From Proteobacteria bacterium UBA6921 (lineage in GTDB: Bacteria > Pseudomonadota > Gammaproteobacteria > SG8-11), in contig DKAR01000168.1 of NCBI GenBank assembly GCA_002450895.1, forward strand, positions 41,520-57,414: DNA of 15,895 bases. Direction: 5' to 3'. Position numbers and translations under genes: made by a program. The notes under the pieces were generated by a model. That model worked only from the letters and a program-made list of their open reading frames with translations. It had not been told where the DNA came from and searched no databases. Shown here in pieces: positions 1 through 7,753 of the stretch (position 1 is its first letter; each line of letters begins with the position of its first letter).

Positions 1-1
1 C

Positions 2-2899
2 GCAAACATTGTCGGACCGAAGACTGCGGACGTCTGTGCATCAACACTCGCCGTTGCGGACGGCACGGCGCCCACGGTTCCTCAAAATGTGGGCGCAACT
101 GCAGCCGGCAGAGGCGTTGTCGTGCTGGCATGGATGCCGTCTCCCGAAGACGACGTGCTGGGCTACGACGTCTACCGCGGTTCCTCTGGCGCTTCAGACA
201 CGAAAGTTGCCACGACCGTGGCATCTGGATTCACAGACAGCGGACTCTCCGCAGACACGCAGTATTGTTATCGCCTGCGCGCATTCGACGCCGCACTGAA
301 TCGTTCGGACTACACCAGCGAAATCTGCACGACGACACAACCGGACAACCCGCCGAGCGACACGGCGCCGCCGACGTCCTCGGCCTCTCCCAGCGGCGGC
401 GCATTTTCATCCACGATCGGCGTAACGCTGGGCTGCACCGATACCGGCGGCTCGGGTTGTGCGGCGATCTACTACACCGCCGACGGCAACACGCCCAACG
501 CGCAGTCCTCGGTCTACACCCAGGCTTTGGTAATCGATTCCACGACGACACTGAAGTTCTACGCCGTCGACAGGTCGGGCAACGCCGAAACAACAGTGCA
601 CGAGGAAACCTACACGATCAGCGGCGGCGCCATGGACGGCACGCCTCCCGTCAACACCACGGCGGCGGATTTCATCGACAGTGGAGCGGTTTCGACAAGT
701 TCGAACACGGTCATGCTCAGCATTTCAGCGACCGACGACGTTGCCGTCATTGCCTATTGTGTGCAGGAAAACAGCACCGGCACACTCCCCTCGCCTGAAG
801 CAGCGTGCTGGACGAACGTCACTGCAACCACGGACTACGCAGGTGTGGTCAGTCACAACATCGCTGGCAGCTACAATCCGAGCGACACGCTGCACGTCTT
901 CGTTCGCTTCAGGGACGCCGCGGGCAAAATTTCCGATACCGCGAGCGACACCATCGAAATTGCCTCCGTGCCGGACAACACGCCTCCGACAAACGGCACA
1001 GCCGCGGATTTCATCAACTCCGGCGCAGCAGAAACGAACAGCACGACGGTCGCGGTCGCGTTGGCAGCAACCGACAATGTGGGTGTCACCGCGTACTTTG
1101 TATCCGGCGGCATTGGCCAGGCGTTTCCCGCCGTCGAACCTGCAGCGAATGCTGTGGGCTGGGTCGCAGTCACACCCAACACTTCCTACAGCGCATCGGT
1201 GAACTACGCTTTCCCCTTTTCACCGACAAACGGCGACGTCCTGACTGCACACGTGTGGTTCAAGGACGCCGCGGGCAAAGTGTCTCAAGTCGCCAGCGAC
1301 TCGATCATCTATACCGCCACCGCCAATCCGCCGATTTTCTCCGAAAATTTCGATATCGATCCGGGTACTTGGTTTGCTTCAAATGGAATATGGGAGGTTG
1401 GACTCGCCACTTCGGGCCCCGGCCAGTGCTTCAATCAGTCATCGGGTTGCGCGGCAACCGCACTTGCCGGGAACTACACAGATACCAACAGCAACCTGCA
1501 GAGCCCGTCGATCACCTTGCCAACGATCGCGGCGAACGAGGAAATTCAACTGCGCTTCTGGCACTGGTTCTCGTTTGCCCCCACCACGTGTTCAGTGATC
1601 GGTTGCGCTAACGACTACGGAGCCGTCTACATCCAGGAACAGACAGGACCCGGCGCCTGGAGCGCCGCCGCCCCGCTAACTTCGTATGGGGGGGACTCCG
1701 GCAACGTCTGGACGCGGCCCGCCGTGGATCTTTCCGCCTACGCGGGCAAAAAAGTGCGCATCTTGTTCGGACTCGTCAACGGCGGCGGCGCGGGCGTCAG
1801 CTCCGGGTGGTACATCGACGATGTCGCGATCACAGTCGTCACCGCCAACAACGTGGTGCCATTTGCGGACGATTTCCAAGGCGGACTGGGTCACTGGTGG
1901 GCAAGTAACGGCACGTGGGAAGTCGGCGGCCCACCCACAGCAGGACCCGGTGAATGTCACAACGCCAGCACGACATGCGCTGCGACGGTGCTAAACGGCA
2001 ACTACTCAAATAGCAACAGCGAATTGCAGAGCCCGTCGATCACCTTGCCAACAATCGTGGCGACCGAGGAGATTCAACTGCGCTTCTGGCAGTGGTTCTC
2101 GTTTGCCCCCACCACCTGTTCAGTAATCGGTTGCGCGAACGACTACGGACGCGTCTACATCCAGGAACAGACAGCGCCCGGCGTTTGGAGCGCCGCCGCC
2201 CCGCTGTCGTCGTATGTAGGGAACTCCGGCAACACGTGGACACAAACCGCCGTGGATCTCTCCGCCTACGCGGGAAAAAAAGTGCGCATCTTGTTCGGAA
2301 CCGTCAACGGCGGCGGCGCGGGTGTCAGCTCCGGGTGGTACATCGATGATGTCGCGATCACTGTTGTCACCGCCAACAACGTGGTGCCGTTTGCGGACGA
2401 TTTCCAAGGCGGACTTGGTCACTGGTCGGCAAGTAACGGCACGTGGGAAGTCGGCGGCCCACCCACCGCAGGACCCGGCGAATGTCACAACGCCAGCACA
2501 ACATGCGCAGCGACCGTGCTGAACGGAAACTACGTGGATACCAACAGCAACCTGCAGAGCCCGTCGATCACCTTGCCAACGATCGCGGCGAACGAGGAAA
2601 TTCAACTGCGCTTCTGGCACTGGTTCTCTTTTGCCCCCACCACGTGTTCAGTGATCGGTTGCGCCAATGACTACGGAGCCGTCTACATCCAGGAACAGAC
2701 AGCACCCGGCGTCTGGAGCGCCGCCGCCCCGCTGTCGTCGTATGGGGGGAACTCCGGCAATACGTGGACACAAACCGCCGTGGATCTCTCCGCCTACGCT
2801 GGGAAAAAGGCTCGCATCTTGTTCGGACTCGTCAACGGCGGCGGCGCGGGCGTCAGCTCGGGGTGGTACATCGACGACGTCGCGATAAGCAAGCAGTGA
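2..2899 (+). CDS. Modular secreted or surface protein (FN3, chitobiase-C-like, Ig-like and three immune-inhibitor-A/MAM-like modules), 5' partial
   Basis: The reading frame is open to the left edge, so the start lies outside the window. A GTG at 89 is in frame, but the fibronectin type III domain begins just before it, so it is not the real start. In visible residues: FN3 about 23-113 (with WMPSPEDDVLGYDVYRG); a chitobiase/hexosaminidase C-terminal-like domain about 120-205 (YYTADGNTP); two Ig-like repeats of 114 residues from about 212 and 325 (TAADFI-SG, then A-TD-V); then three about 175-residue modules at 446-620, 621-796 and 797-965. Each module has an ENFD/DDFQ opening, W-VG, LQSPSITLP, DLSAYAGKK and GWYIDDVAI, as in the C-terminal domains of immune inhibitor A (M6) peptidases and MAM-like jelly rolls. 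Each carries four cysteines in two pairs, fitting disulfides outside the cytoplasm. The protein stops directly after the last module, with no sorting signal or membrane helix. Any catalytic domain must lie upstream. Adhesion or binding is inference. Confidence 0.9.
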   Translation, partial: ANIVGPKTADVCASTLAVADGTAPTVPQNVGATAAGRGVVVLAWMPSPEDDVLGYDVYRGSSGASDTKVATTVASGFTDSGLSADTQYCYRLRAFDAALNRSDYTSEICTTTQPDNPPSDTAPPTSSASPSGGAFSSTIGVTLGCTDTGGSGCAAIYYTADGNTPNAQSSVYTQALVIDSTTTLKFYAVDRSGNAETTVHEETYTISGGAMDGTPPVNTTAADFIDSGAVSTSSNTVMLSISATDDVAVIAYCVQENSTGTLPSPEAACWTNVTATTDYAGVVSHNIAGSYNPSDTLHVFVRFRDAAGKISDTASDTIEIASVPDNTPPTNGTAADFINSGAAETNSTTVAVALAATDNVGVTAYFVSGGIGQAFPAVEPAANAVGWVAVTPNTSYSASVNYAFPFSPTNGDVLTAHVWFKDAAGKVSQVASDSIIYTATANPPIFSENFDIDPGTWFASNGIWEVGLATSGPGQCFNQSSGCAATALAGNYTDTNSNLQSPSITLPTIAANEEIQLRFWHWFSFAPTTCSVIGCANDYGAVYIQEQTGPGAWSAAAPLTSYGGDSGNVWTRPAVDLSAYAGKKVRILFGLVNGGGAGVSSGWYIDDVAITVVTANNVVPFADDFQGGLGHWWASNGTWEVGGPPTAGPGECHNASTTCAATVLNGNYSNSNSELQSPSITLPTIVATEEIQLRFWQWFSFAPTTCSVIGCANDYGRVYIQEQTAPGVWSAAAPLSSYVGNSGNTWTQTAVDLSAYAGKKVRILFGTVNGGGAGVSSGWYIDDVAITVVTANNVVPFADDFQGGLGHWSASNGTWEVGGPPTAGPGECHNASTTCAATVLNGNYVDTNSNLQSPSITLPTIAANEEIQLRFWHWFSFAPTTCSVIGCANDYGAVYIQEQTAPGVWSAAAPLSSYGGNSGNTWTQTAVDLSAYAGKKARILFGLVNGGGAGVSSGWYIDDVAISKQ
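1337..2887 (+). repeat. Three tandem in-frame coding repeats, period about 528 bp
   Basis: The units run 1337-1861 (525 bp), 1862-2389 (528 bp) and 2390 to about 2887. Shared landmarks such as accgccaaca (1841 and 2369) and gtcgcgat (1823, 2351 and 2879) are exactly 528 bp apart. Unit 1 is one codon shorter, next to its first Cys. Long stretches are nearly identical at DNA level, including synonymous positions, so the duplications are recent or the copies are homogenised. The repeats encode the three immune-inhibitor-A/MAM-like modules of the surrounding gene. Confidence 0.95.
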
Positions 2900-2911
2900 C
2901 ATCAGACTCTT

Positions 2912-2938
2912 GATGGCGACGCCATCGTGCTAGGCGTC
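2912..2938 (+). other. Two overlapping, mutually exclusive small hairpins in the intergenic gap
   Basis: gatggc (2912-2917) pairs with gccatc (2921-2926) over a 3-nt loop. Alternatively gacgcc (2918-2923) pairs with ggcgtc (2933-2938), followed by TT. Either could weakly terminate the upstream gene. There is no proper T-run, so the role is uncertain and chance is possible. Confidence 0.3.
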
Positions 2939-2979
2939 TTCTACAGCAACGCACAACAACATTAGTAAGGAGGGAACCC

Positions 2980-3597
2980 ATGAAATCAAAACAAGCAGCT
3001 CGCATCGCATTTGTTCTTTCCGTCGCAGCATTGATCGCGCTATCAGGCTGCGCCGGCGCGCCCAAACATATGAACGAAGTCGGCCAGGACAAAGCGAACT
3101 ATGCACCCACGGCCGATACGAGTGTGATTGTATTCATGCGACCGTCCGGAATGGCATTTCGCGTTCAGTCCACCGTCTTCGATGTAAGCGACGAGAACAC
3201 GCCGTCAAAGATCATCGGAATTATCGCCGCGAAGAAACGAGTCGCTTATGTCGTCAAGCCCGGCACGCATCGCTTCATGGTGCTTGGGGAATCCGCCGAC
3301 TTCATGGACGCAGAACTCGAAGCCGGAAAAACCTACTATGCCTTTGTGGCGCCACGCATGGGTGCGTGGAAAGCCCGCTTTTCGCTGGACCCCGTAAACA
3401 AGGACGAATTGAAAAGCGATGGTGACTTCAAAGGCTGCGATGCGTCCTGCGGCTGGCTGGAAATGTCTTCTGAAACGGATGCCTGGGCAGAAAAACACAA
3501 GATCGAAATCGAGGCCAAACGCACCGAGAATCTCGCGATCTGGATTAAAAAACCGGACGACCAGCGACCGAAACTGAAAATTGGGGACAGTCGCTAG
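2980..3597 (+). CDS. Outer-membrane lipoprotein, DUF2846-like
   Basis: This 205-residue protein has a positively charged start, a hydrophobic core and a lipobox ending LSGC, so Cys24 would be the lipidated residue. Residue +2 is Ala, which fits outer-membrane rather than inner-membrane retention. The region about 45-135 (VIVFMRPSGMAF, VVKPGTHRF, LEAGKTYYAFVAP) follows the DUF2846 pattern of a small beta domain with PG-H and AGK-YY signatures. The function of that family is unknown. The C-terminal part, about 150-205, is charged and probably helical. The start is set by a strong Shine-Dalgarno (AAGGAGGGA, 2967-2975) just upstream of the ATG. It lies 80 bp after the large modular protein and 89 bp before the barrel gene; each has its own leader, so co-transcription is possible but unproven. 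The lipoprotein call is firm; the family call is from memory of the pattern. Confidence 0.85.
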   Translation: MKSKQAARIAFVLSVAALIALSGCAGAPKHMNEVGQDKANYAPTADTSVIVFMRPSGMAFRVQSTVFDVSDENTPSKIIGIIAAKKRVAYVVKPGTHRFMVLGESADFMDAELEAGKTYYAFVAPRMGAWKARFSLDPVNKDELKSDGDFKGCDASCGWLEMSSETDAWAEKHKIEIEAKRTENLAIWIKKPDDQRPKLKIGDSR

Positions 3598-3686
3598 CCA
3601 CAACAACGACACGCACATATCTTCGCGGAACTTGGATCTGAGCGTGGTTTTATTGATGGAAATAAACACTACAGAGGGGACAACTC

Positions 3687-4250
3687 ATGAAACTCAGAGC
3701 AATTGCGCTTTCTCTTGCGCTCGCAGCTGCTGCGACGAGCGCTCACGCCGGTGCCGATCGGCAGGGTTTTATCATCGGGCTTGGTATCGGGTACGGCAAC
3801 CAGGGTATCGACAACGACAACTTTGAAGACTCGTACAATGGCGTCGCCACATCCTTCATGATCGGGGGCGGAATCTCGAATCAGTTCACGCTTTACTACC
3901 TGAATGACGGTCAATTCTTTACGGTAGATAACGCTACTCAGCCGGAAAACGACGGCGACCTCTGGGCAGCCGGTCTTACCGGAATCGGCGGAACCTATTA
4001 CTTCTCACCCACCTCGCCGTCGGCGTATATCGGCGTCGGCGTTGGCGTGACGTCTCTATTCGATATTTCCGACTCCAATGTGTCGTCGTACATGGGAACC
4101 GGTTTTGCTTTCGCCGCCGGATTCGAATTCGCCCGCCATTTGAACGTCGAGTTGAGCCTGCTGCGCGGCAGTGCTGAAAACGAGGATGACTCGAGTGACA
4201 CCGTCGACCTGGCGGCGACACGCGTGCTGTTCAAATGGATTTGGTACTGA
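3687..4250 (+). CDS. Small outer-membrane beta-barrel-like protein
   Basis: This 187-residue protein has a signal peptide of about 21 residues, cleaved after AHA. The mature part is made of short alternating Gly/aromatic stretches (GFIIGLGIGYG, FMIGGGI, FTLYYL, GIGGTYYF, AYIGVGVGVTSLF, GFAFAAGFEFA) and ends in FKWIWY, the aromatic-rich terminal strand expected of barrels inserted by the BAM machinery. A size of about 166 mature residues fits an eight-strand barrel. An acidic loop (ENEDDSSD) precedes the last strand. The Shine-Dalgarno GAGGGGA lies at 3674-3680. The last 69 bp recur, 87% identical, at 6371-6439, where they form a truncated copy. I do not recognise a named family beyond general OmpA/OprF-type outer-membrane barrels, and the cargo or function is unknown. 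Confidence 0.82.
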   Translation: MKLRAIALSLALAAAATSAHAGADRQGFIIGLGIGYGNQGIDNDNFEDSYNGVATSFMIGGGISNQFTLYYLNDGQFFTVDNATQPENDGDLWAAGLTGIGGTYYFSPTSPSAYIGVGVGVTSLFDISDSNVSSYMGTGFAFAAGFEFARHLNVELSLLRGSAENEDDSSDTVDLAATRVLFKWIWY

Positions 4251-4333
4251 TTTTTTAATCTACAAAACGCTGGAAGCAGCAGGAACAGGGAAGTTCGTTC
4301 TACAGGATTTACAAAACACAGGAGGGATATGAC

Positions 4334-6214
4334 ATGAACAAGACTTGGGTTCAGGCAATCGGTGTCATTGCAATATCGTTGGGCGTGGCTGCATGCGGCG
4401 GTGGCGGAAGCGAAGATCCCCCACCGACCAACAATCCACCGTCGAACACCACGCCGAGCGACGACTCCACTGCGAAAAGCAAGATCTCCGGGGTTGCCGC
4501 CGCGGGCGCCCCGCTGTCCGGATTCGTCACGATCAAAGACAGCCTTGGCGCCACCAAAACCGTCAATCTCGCAACCGGGGGCACATACGAGTTTGATGTC
4601 ACGGGCATGACGCCGCCCTTCGTGCTGCGCGCGGAAGGCACGGCTGGGGGCCGCTCCTATACGATACACTCCGCCGCAACTTCGGCAGACGCAAATGGCA
4701 ATATCAACATCACGCCATTGACCGACCTGATCATCGCCAACATCGCACGCCAAGTCGCCGACAATTATTTTGCGTCGGGCAACTTCTCCGGTCTGACAAC
4801 AGCGCAGCTTGATACAGCGGAATCAGAACTGCAGCTGCGTCTGCAAGGTGTGCTTACGGAGTTGGGCGTTTCCGATTCCATCGACCTGTTGCGCACTTCG
4901 TTCAGTGCCAACCATGAAGGCCTGGACGCCGCGCTCGACGTATTGCGAGTGACCGTGGACAGCGCCACCAACACCGCGACGATCGTCAATGTGCTTAATA
5001 ACGCGAAAATCACGGATGACCTGACTACGAACGACACCAGCATCATCGACTCGACCGGAACGCAACAGTACGCAAGTGACTTCGACGCGATCATTGCAAG
5101 ATGGGCAAGCCTCGAAGCCGCTTTCGCAAACGGCTTGCCAGCGACAGACGATCCACTCCTTCTGGCTCAGTTCGATCAAACGGGATTTCTGGACAACGGC
5201 AGTACATTCGACTCATTCATTGCAAGCATTACCAGCGATCCCTCGAATATTGGACTCAGGTTCCCGGCGGTGTCGCTGATCACGCTGGAAGCCGCCAACG
5301 AAATGAAGAATGGTAAAGCACTTGTCACCGTCACGCTTACCGTTGGCGATGGCAGTTACGGTTATGGTTACATGAATATCTACATGACAGGCCTTTACGA
5401 CGGCGCCTCGGGGAAAACCAACTGGATTATCGCCGGCAATCAACAAATCGCCGACTCCGGTGCCGAGGTACGTTCGACTCTCGGATATAACCTGAACAAT
5501 CCCTCAGAAATAGAGAGCGGAATCGATTTCTGGTCCGACGTTCCAGCAGAAAGTCCGATTTCTTACGCAATCATCACGGGGCCAGGTCTTCCCACGTCCA
5601 CGGGTGGAGTCGATGGAAAATCAGCGGGCGTATTGATGGTGCGTAACAACTATGACAATTTGTACATCGCGGCTGGCATGTACATTGGCGCAAGCACACC
5701 CGTAAACCCGCGCGCGACGCACTATGGAAACATGTACGCCTGGACAGACAATGAAATTAAAGCATTGCCCTCTGACAATCTGACGTACACGGAAACGTTC
5801 TACAACGACAATGGGACTCCCGGAATTTATACCGACGATGTGAAGCTCAACGAAGGCTATCAGTTTATCGTGCTGAAACCGCCTTTCCCGGCCAGCAGCC
5901 TGAGCCCGTCAAATTTTGCGGTCGTCAACTCGCCTTCCGTACAGAGCATTCTTGGCATCTTCAACACCGGTGGCACGTTGAACGTCACCTGGAATATTCC
6001 GGCGGGATTGGCGATGGAAGATTTCGAAGCAACGCGCTTTTACACCAACGGCAACGCGTTCGACTACGTCAGCGGCTCGGTTTTACCCACGTCCACGGGA
6101 ACCTCGGTCGTCTTCACCGCGCCGAGCGGAACGGTCGGCGGAGGCATGCTTGAGACTGTCGCAGCAGATTTCTACAATCGAAACTACAGTTTCAATCTGT
6201 TCTTTTACCAGTAG
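4334..6214 (+). CDS. Large lipoprotein with carboxypeptidase-regulatory-like N-terminal domain, function unknown
   Basis: This is a 626-residue lipoprotein. The signal peptide ends GVAAC (lipidated Cys21), followed by GGGG and a Pro/Asn/Thr/Ser-rich tether to about residue 50. Residues about 50-130 (KISGVAAAGAPLSGFVTIKD, then TGGTYEFDVTG, PFVLRAEG, ITPLTDLI) match the Ig-like domain common in GGGG lipoproteins of gamma- and betaproteobacteria. Residues about 130-270 look helical. The C-terminal region, about 280-626, is beta-rich with many Tyr, Asn and Gly residues and I do not recognise it. The start is fixed by AGGAGGG at 4320-4326, 7 nt before the ATG. It follows the barrel gene by 83 bp. 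Its leader and signal peptide resemble those of the lipoprotein gene at 6522, but the bodies differ. A surface or periplasmic role near the barrel is inference. Confidence 0.85.
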   Translation: MNKTWVQAIGVIAISLGVAACGGGGSEDPPPTNNPPSNTTPSDDSTAKSKISGVAAAGAPLSGFVTIKDSLGATKTVNLATGGTYEFDVTGMTPPFVLRAEGTAGGRSYTIHSAATSADANGNINITPLTDLIIANIARQVADNYFASGNFSGLTTAQLDTAESELQLRLQGVLTELGVSDSIDLLRTSFSANHEGLDAALDVLRVTVDSATNTATIVNVLNNAKITDDLTTNDTSIIDSTGTQQYASDFDAIIARWASLEAAFANGLPATDDPLLLAQFDQTGFLDNGSTFDSFIASITSDPSNIGLRFPAVSLITLEAANEMKNGKALVTVTLTVGDGSYGYGYMNIYMTGLYDGASGKTNWIIAGNQQIADSGAEVRSTLGYNLNNPSEIESGIDFWSDVPAESPISYAIITGPGLPTSTGGVDGKSAGVLMVRNNYDNLYIAAGMYIGASTPVNPRATHYGNMYAWTDNEIKALPSDNLTYTETFYNDNGTPGIYTDDVKLNEGYQFIVLKPPFPASSLSPSNFAVVNSPSVQSILGIFNTGGTLNVTWNIPAGLAMEDFEATRFYTNGNAFDYVSGSVLPTSTGTSVVFTAPSGTVGGGMLETVAADFYNRNYSFNLFFYQ

Positions 6215-6228
6215 CATTTCATTTCACG

Positions 6229-6285
6229 GCTGGCCGAGACGGAGCACTCTCCTTTGATGGAGCAAGGGTCTCCGTTTTGGTCAGC
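6229..6285 (+). terminator. Long hairpin after the 626-residue lipoprotein gene
   Basis: gctggccgagacggag (6229-6244) pairs with ctccgttttggtcagc (6270-6285) over all 16 positions if G-U pairs are allowed. The 25-nt loop contains a smaller ctcc/ggag hairpin. It starts 14 nt after the stop codon. The following bases (acgttgttgttcttc) are T-rich but not a clean T-run, so termination is likely but not certain. G-U pairs in this orientation favour an RNA structure made from the + strand. Confidence 0.55.
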
Positions 6286-6346
6286 ACGTTGTTGTTCTTC
6301 GAAATCTGGGGCAGTTTTGGCACGCGAGCGGCGGTCGGTGGCTCCC

Positions 6347-6439
6347 GTATTTTCAGTGCTCAAAGGTATAGAGGACGACTCAAGCGACACCGTCGACCTG
6401 GCGCCAACGCGCGTGTTGTTCAAGTGGATTTGGTATTGA
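6347..6439 (+). pseudogene. Truncated copy of the 3' end of the outer-membrane barrel gene
   Basis: Positions 6371-6439 align without gaps to 4182-4250, with about 60 of 69 bases identical, and encode EDDSSDTVDLAPTRVLFKWIWY plus a stop, against EDDSSDTVDLAATRVLFKWIWY in the intact gene. Nearly all differences are third-position synonymous changes; only one codon (Ala to Pro) changes the protein. Weaker similarity continues upstream (VFSVLKG against ELSLLRG, with a small deletion) to about 6347. Before that no barrel sequence or signal peptide is visible. It is therefore a remnant of a paralogous barrel gene that once preceded the next lipoprotein. Confidence 0.8.
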
Positions 6440-6521
6440 TGCGTAGTTCATCCAACTTAAGTAACGAAAGAAACACCAGCTTTACGTTTTCGGAAAATAC
6501 AATTCACAGGAGGAATATCGT

Positions 6522-7631
6522 ATGAATAGGACATTGGTTCATGCTTTTGGGGTGGTCGGAGTCAGTCTCACCTTGTGTGCTTGCGGAGGAGGTGGCGGCA
6601 GCGATCCGCCAAAGACTAACACCCCTCCTCCAGATAACACTCCGACCGGTGATCCGCCCAGTACTGGCACCTTTATGGATGGTCCAGTGGAAGGCATTAA
6701 CTTCAAGACTGCGACGCAGAGTGGCACAACCGACACCGACGGGCACTACTCGTACGTGGCGGGTGAAACGGTGATTTTTTCAGTTGGAGGTATTAATTTC
6801 CCGTCGGTCACCGCGAGCCAGGTGGTTACTCCGCTCGACATGATCGCAAAAACGGATCTTGCCGATCCGACAGTGGTTAACATCTTGCGGCTTCTTCAAT
6901 CCTTGGACAAGGACGGCGATGCCTCTAACGGAATTCAGATTGCGCCAGCAGCGCATACAGCGGCGACAGGCCTGTCGATTTCATTTTCCAGCGCGACGTT
7001 CGAAACCGACGTTGCAAATCTAGTTGCCAATTCCGGATCGGTAACCACAGCGCTGATCGATGCCACCACCGCAGTGAATCACTTCAAACAAACGCTAAGC
7101 GCTCAATCCATCGATTGGACCCCTTATTTCCACTACGCCAACAATCGACAATGGAACTACACGCTGACCACCGGCGGCCCCCAAAACATATATGAGTACG
7201 TGGTGGAAGGTACCGCCAACGGCAAACCGGTCTACATTCACGGCTGGGATCCCATTTGGGATTCGAGCGGTACGCTCGAATATGTTCTAAAGGACATGAC
7301 CAATGGTCCTTTTTGGGTAGGATTTCGAGAATCGGGTATGGATCACTTCTTCAGCACGCCCACGCTCATTGGATGCGCGAAACTCTATGAATCTTGTTCG
7401 CTTCAAGGTTCACTTGATGGAATGAACTACGACTTCACCTGGATAAGCGAGCTTGCGACGGTTACGGTTCCCGCTGGAACTTATAACGACTGCATCAAGA
7501 CGACCCAGACCGACAATTTGAGTGGCGAAGTTCGACATGAATGGAAATGTCGGGACGTTGGAATCGCGAAATCTGACAAAGTGGGCAGCTTCGTTTATGA
7601 ATTGACCTCGATTTCAACGTATAACCCATAG
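6522..7631 (+). CDS. Lipoprotein of unknown function, paralogous at its signal peptide to the 626-residue lipoprotein
   Basis: This 369-residue protein has a lipobox ending LCAC (lipidated Cys21), then a run of five Gly and a Pro/Thr/Asp tether to about residue 48. Residues about 48-110 (TGTFMDGPVEGINFKTATQ, TDTDGHYSYVAGETVIFSVGG) form the Ig-like segment frequent in exported lipoproteins, followed by a helical part (VVNILRLLQSLDKDGDASNGIQI). The C-terminal half, about 200-369, contains TVTVPAGTYNDCIKT and GIAKSDKVG, a pattern seen in uncharacterised periplasmic or surface proteins. Its Cys residues (GCAKLYESC, DCIK, KCRD) could form disulfides. The Shine-Dalgarno AGGAGG lies at 6508-6513. 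The first 21 residues, the Gly run and the leader parallel the upstream lipoprotein gene. Base composition looks lower in GC than its neighbours, a possible sign of different origin. A strong terminator follows. Confidence 0.85.
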   Translation: MNRTLVHAFGVVGVSLTLCACGGGGGSDPPKTNTPPPDNTPTGDPPSTGTFMDGPVEGINFKTATQSGTTDTDGHYSYVAGETVIFSVGGINFPSVTASQVVTPLDMIAKTDLADPTVVNILRLLQSLDKDGDASNGIQIAPAAHTAATGLSISFSSATFETDVANLVANSGSVTTALIDATTAVNHFKQTLSAQSIDWTPYFHYANNRQWNYTLTTGGPQNIYEYVVEGTANGKPVYIHGWDPIWDSSGTLEYVLKDMTNGPFWVGFRESGMDHFFSTPTLIGCAKLYESCSLQGSLDGMNYDFTWISELATVTVPAGTYNDCIKTTQTDNLSGEVRHEWKCRDVGIAKSDKVGSFVYELTSISTYNP

Positions 7632-7684
7632 AATGAGCTTCCTATTTCTATTCAGCCTCACACGAGCGTGAGATAGCGGCATCT

Positions 7685-7717
7685 ACGACGAGCAGCAAGT
7701 ATGCTGCTCGTCGTTTT
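7685..7717 (+). terminator. Rho-independent terminator at the convergent junction
   Basis: acgacgagcagc (7685-7696) pairs perfectly over 12 bp with gctgctcgtcgt (7703-7714) around a 6-nt loop (aagtat), and the stem runs into TTTT. It lies 54 bp after the lipoprotein stop. The opposite strand lacks a T-run after the stem, so it acts mainly on + strand transcription and keeps it from running into tamB, which ends at 7754. Confidence 0.85.
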
Positions 7718-7753
7718 GAATCACCCAGTATTCGCGATTACTCGGGTTCCTTC

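Larger units (their letters stand above)
6215..6521 (+). other. 307-bp stretch without an intact gene: hairpin, barrel-gene remnant, duplicated leader
   Basis: Three things lie here: a long hairpin at 6229-6285, a truncated copy of the barrel gene 3' end at 6347-6439, and an 82-nt leader (6440-6521) that parallels the 83-nt leader at 4251-4333. Both leaders end in a CACAGGAGG-(G/A)-ATAT block just before an ATGAA start. The 61-codon open frame at 6254-6439 has no signal peptide and is best read as the remnant, not a gene. Confidence 0.7.

Noticed and set aside
1337..2887. Direct repeats as a CRISPR array
   Set aside because: The period is 528 bp, the repeats are in frame and encode a recognisable protein module. 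There are no short spacers.
3998..4753. 251-codon minus-strand frame across the barrel and lipoprotein genes
   Set aside because: It overlaps two well-supported + strand genes with signal peptides and ribosome binding sites, and its own sequence shows no recognisable domain.
6254..6439. 61-codon frame as an independent small gene
   Set aside because: It lacks a signal peptide and a ribosome binding site. Only its last part matches the barrel protein, so it is better read as a remnant.
7657..7672. Small ctcac/gtgag hairpin after the second lipoprotein gene
   Set aside because: The stem is only 5 bp with no T-run. The perfect 12-bp stem at 7685-7714 is the better terminator.
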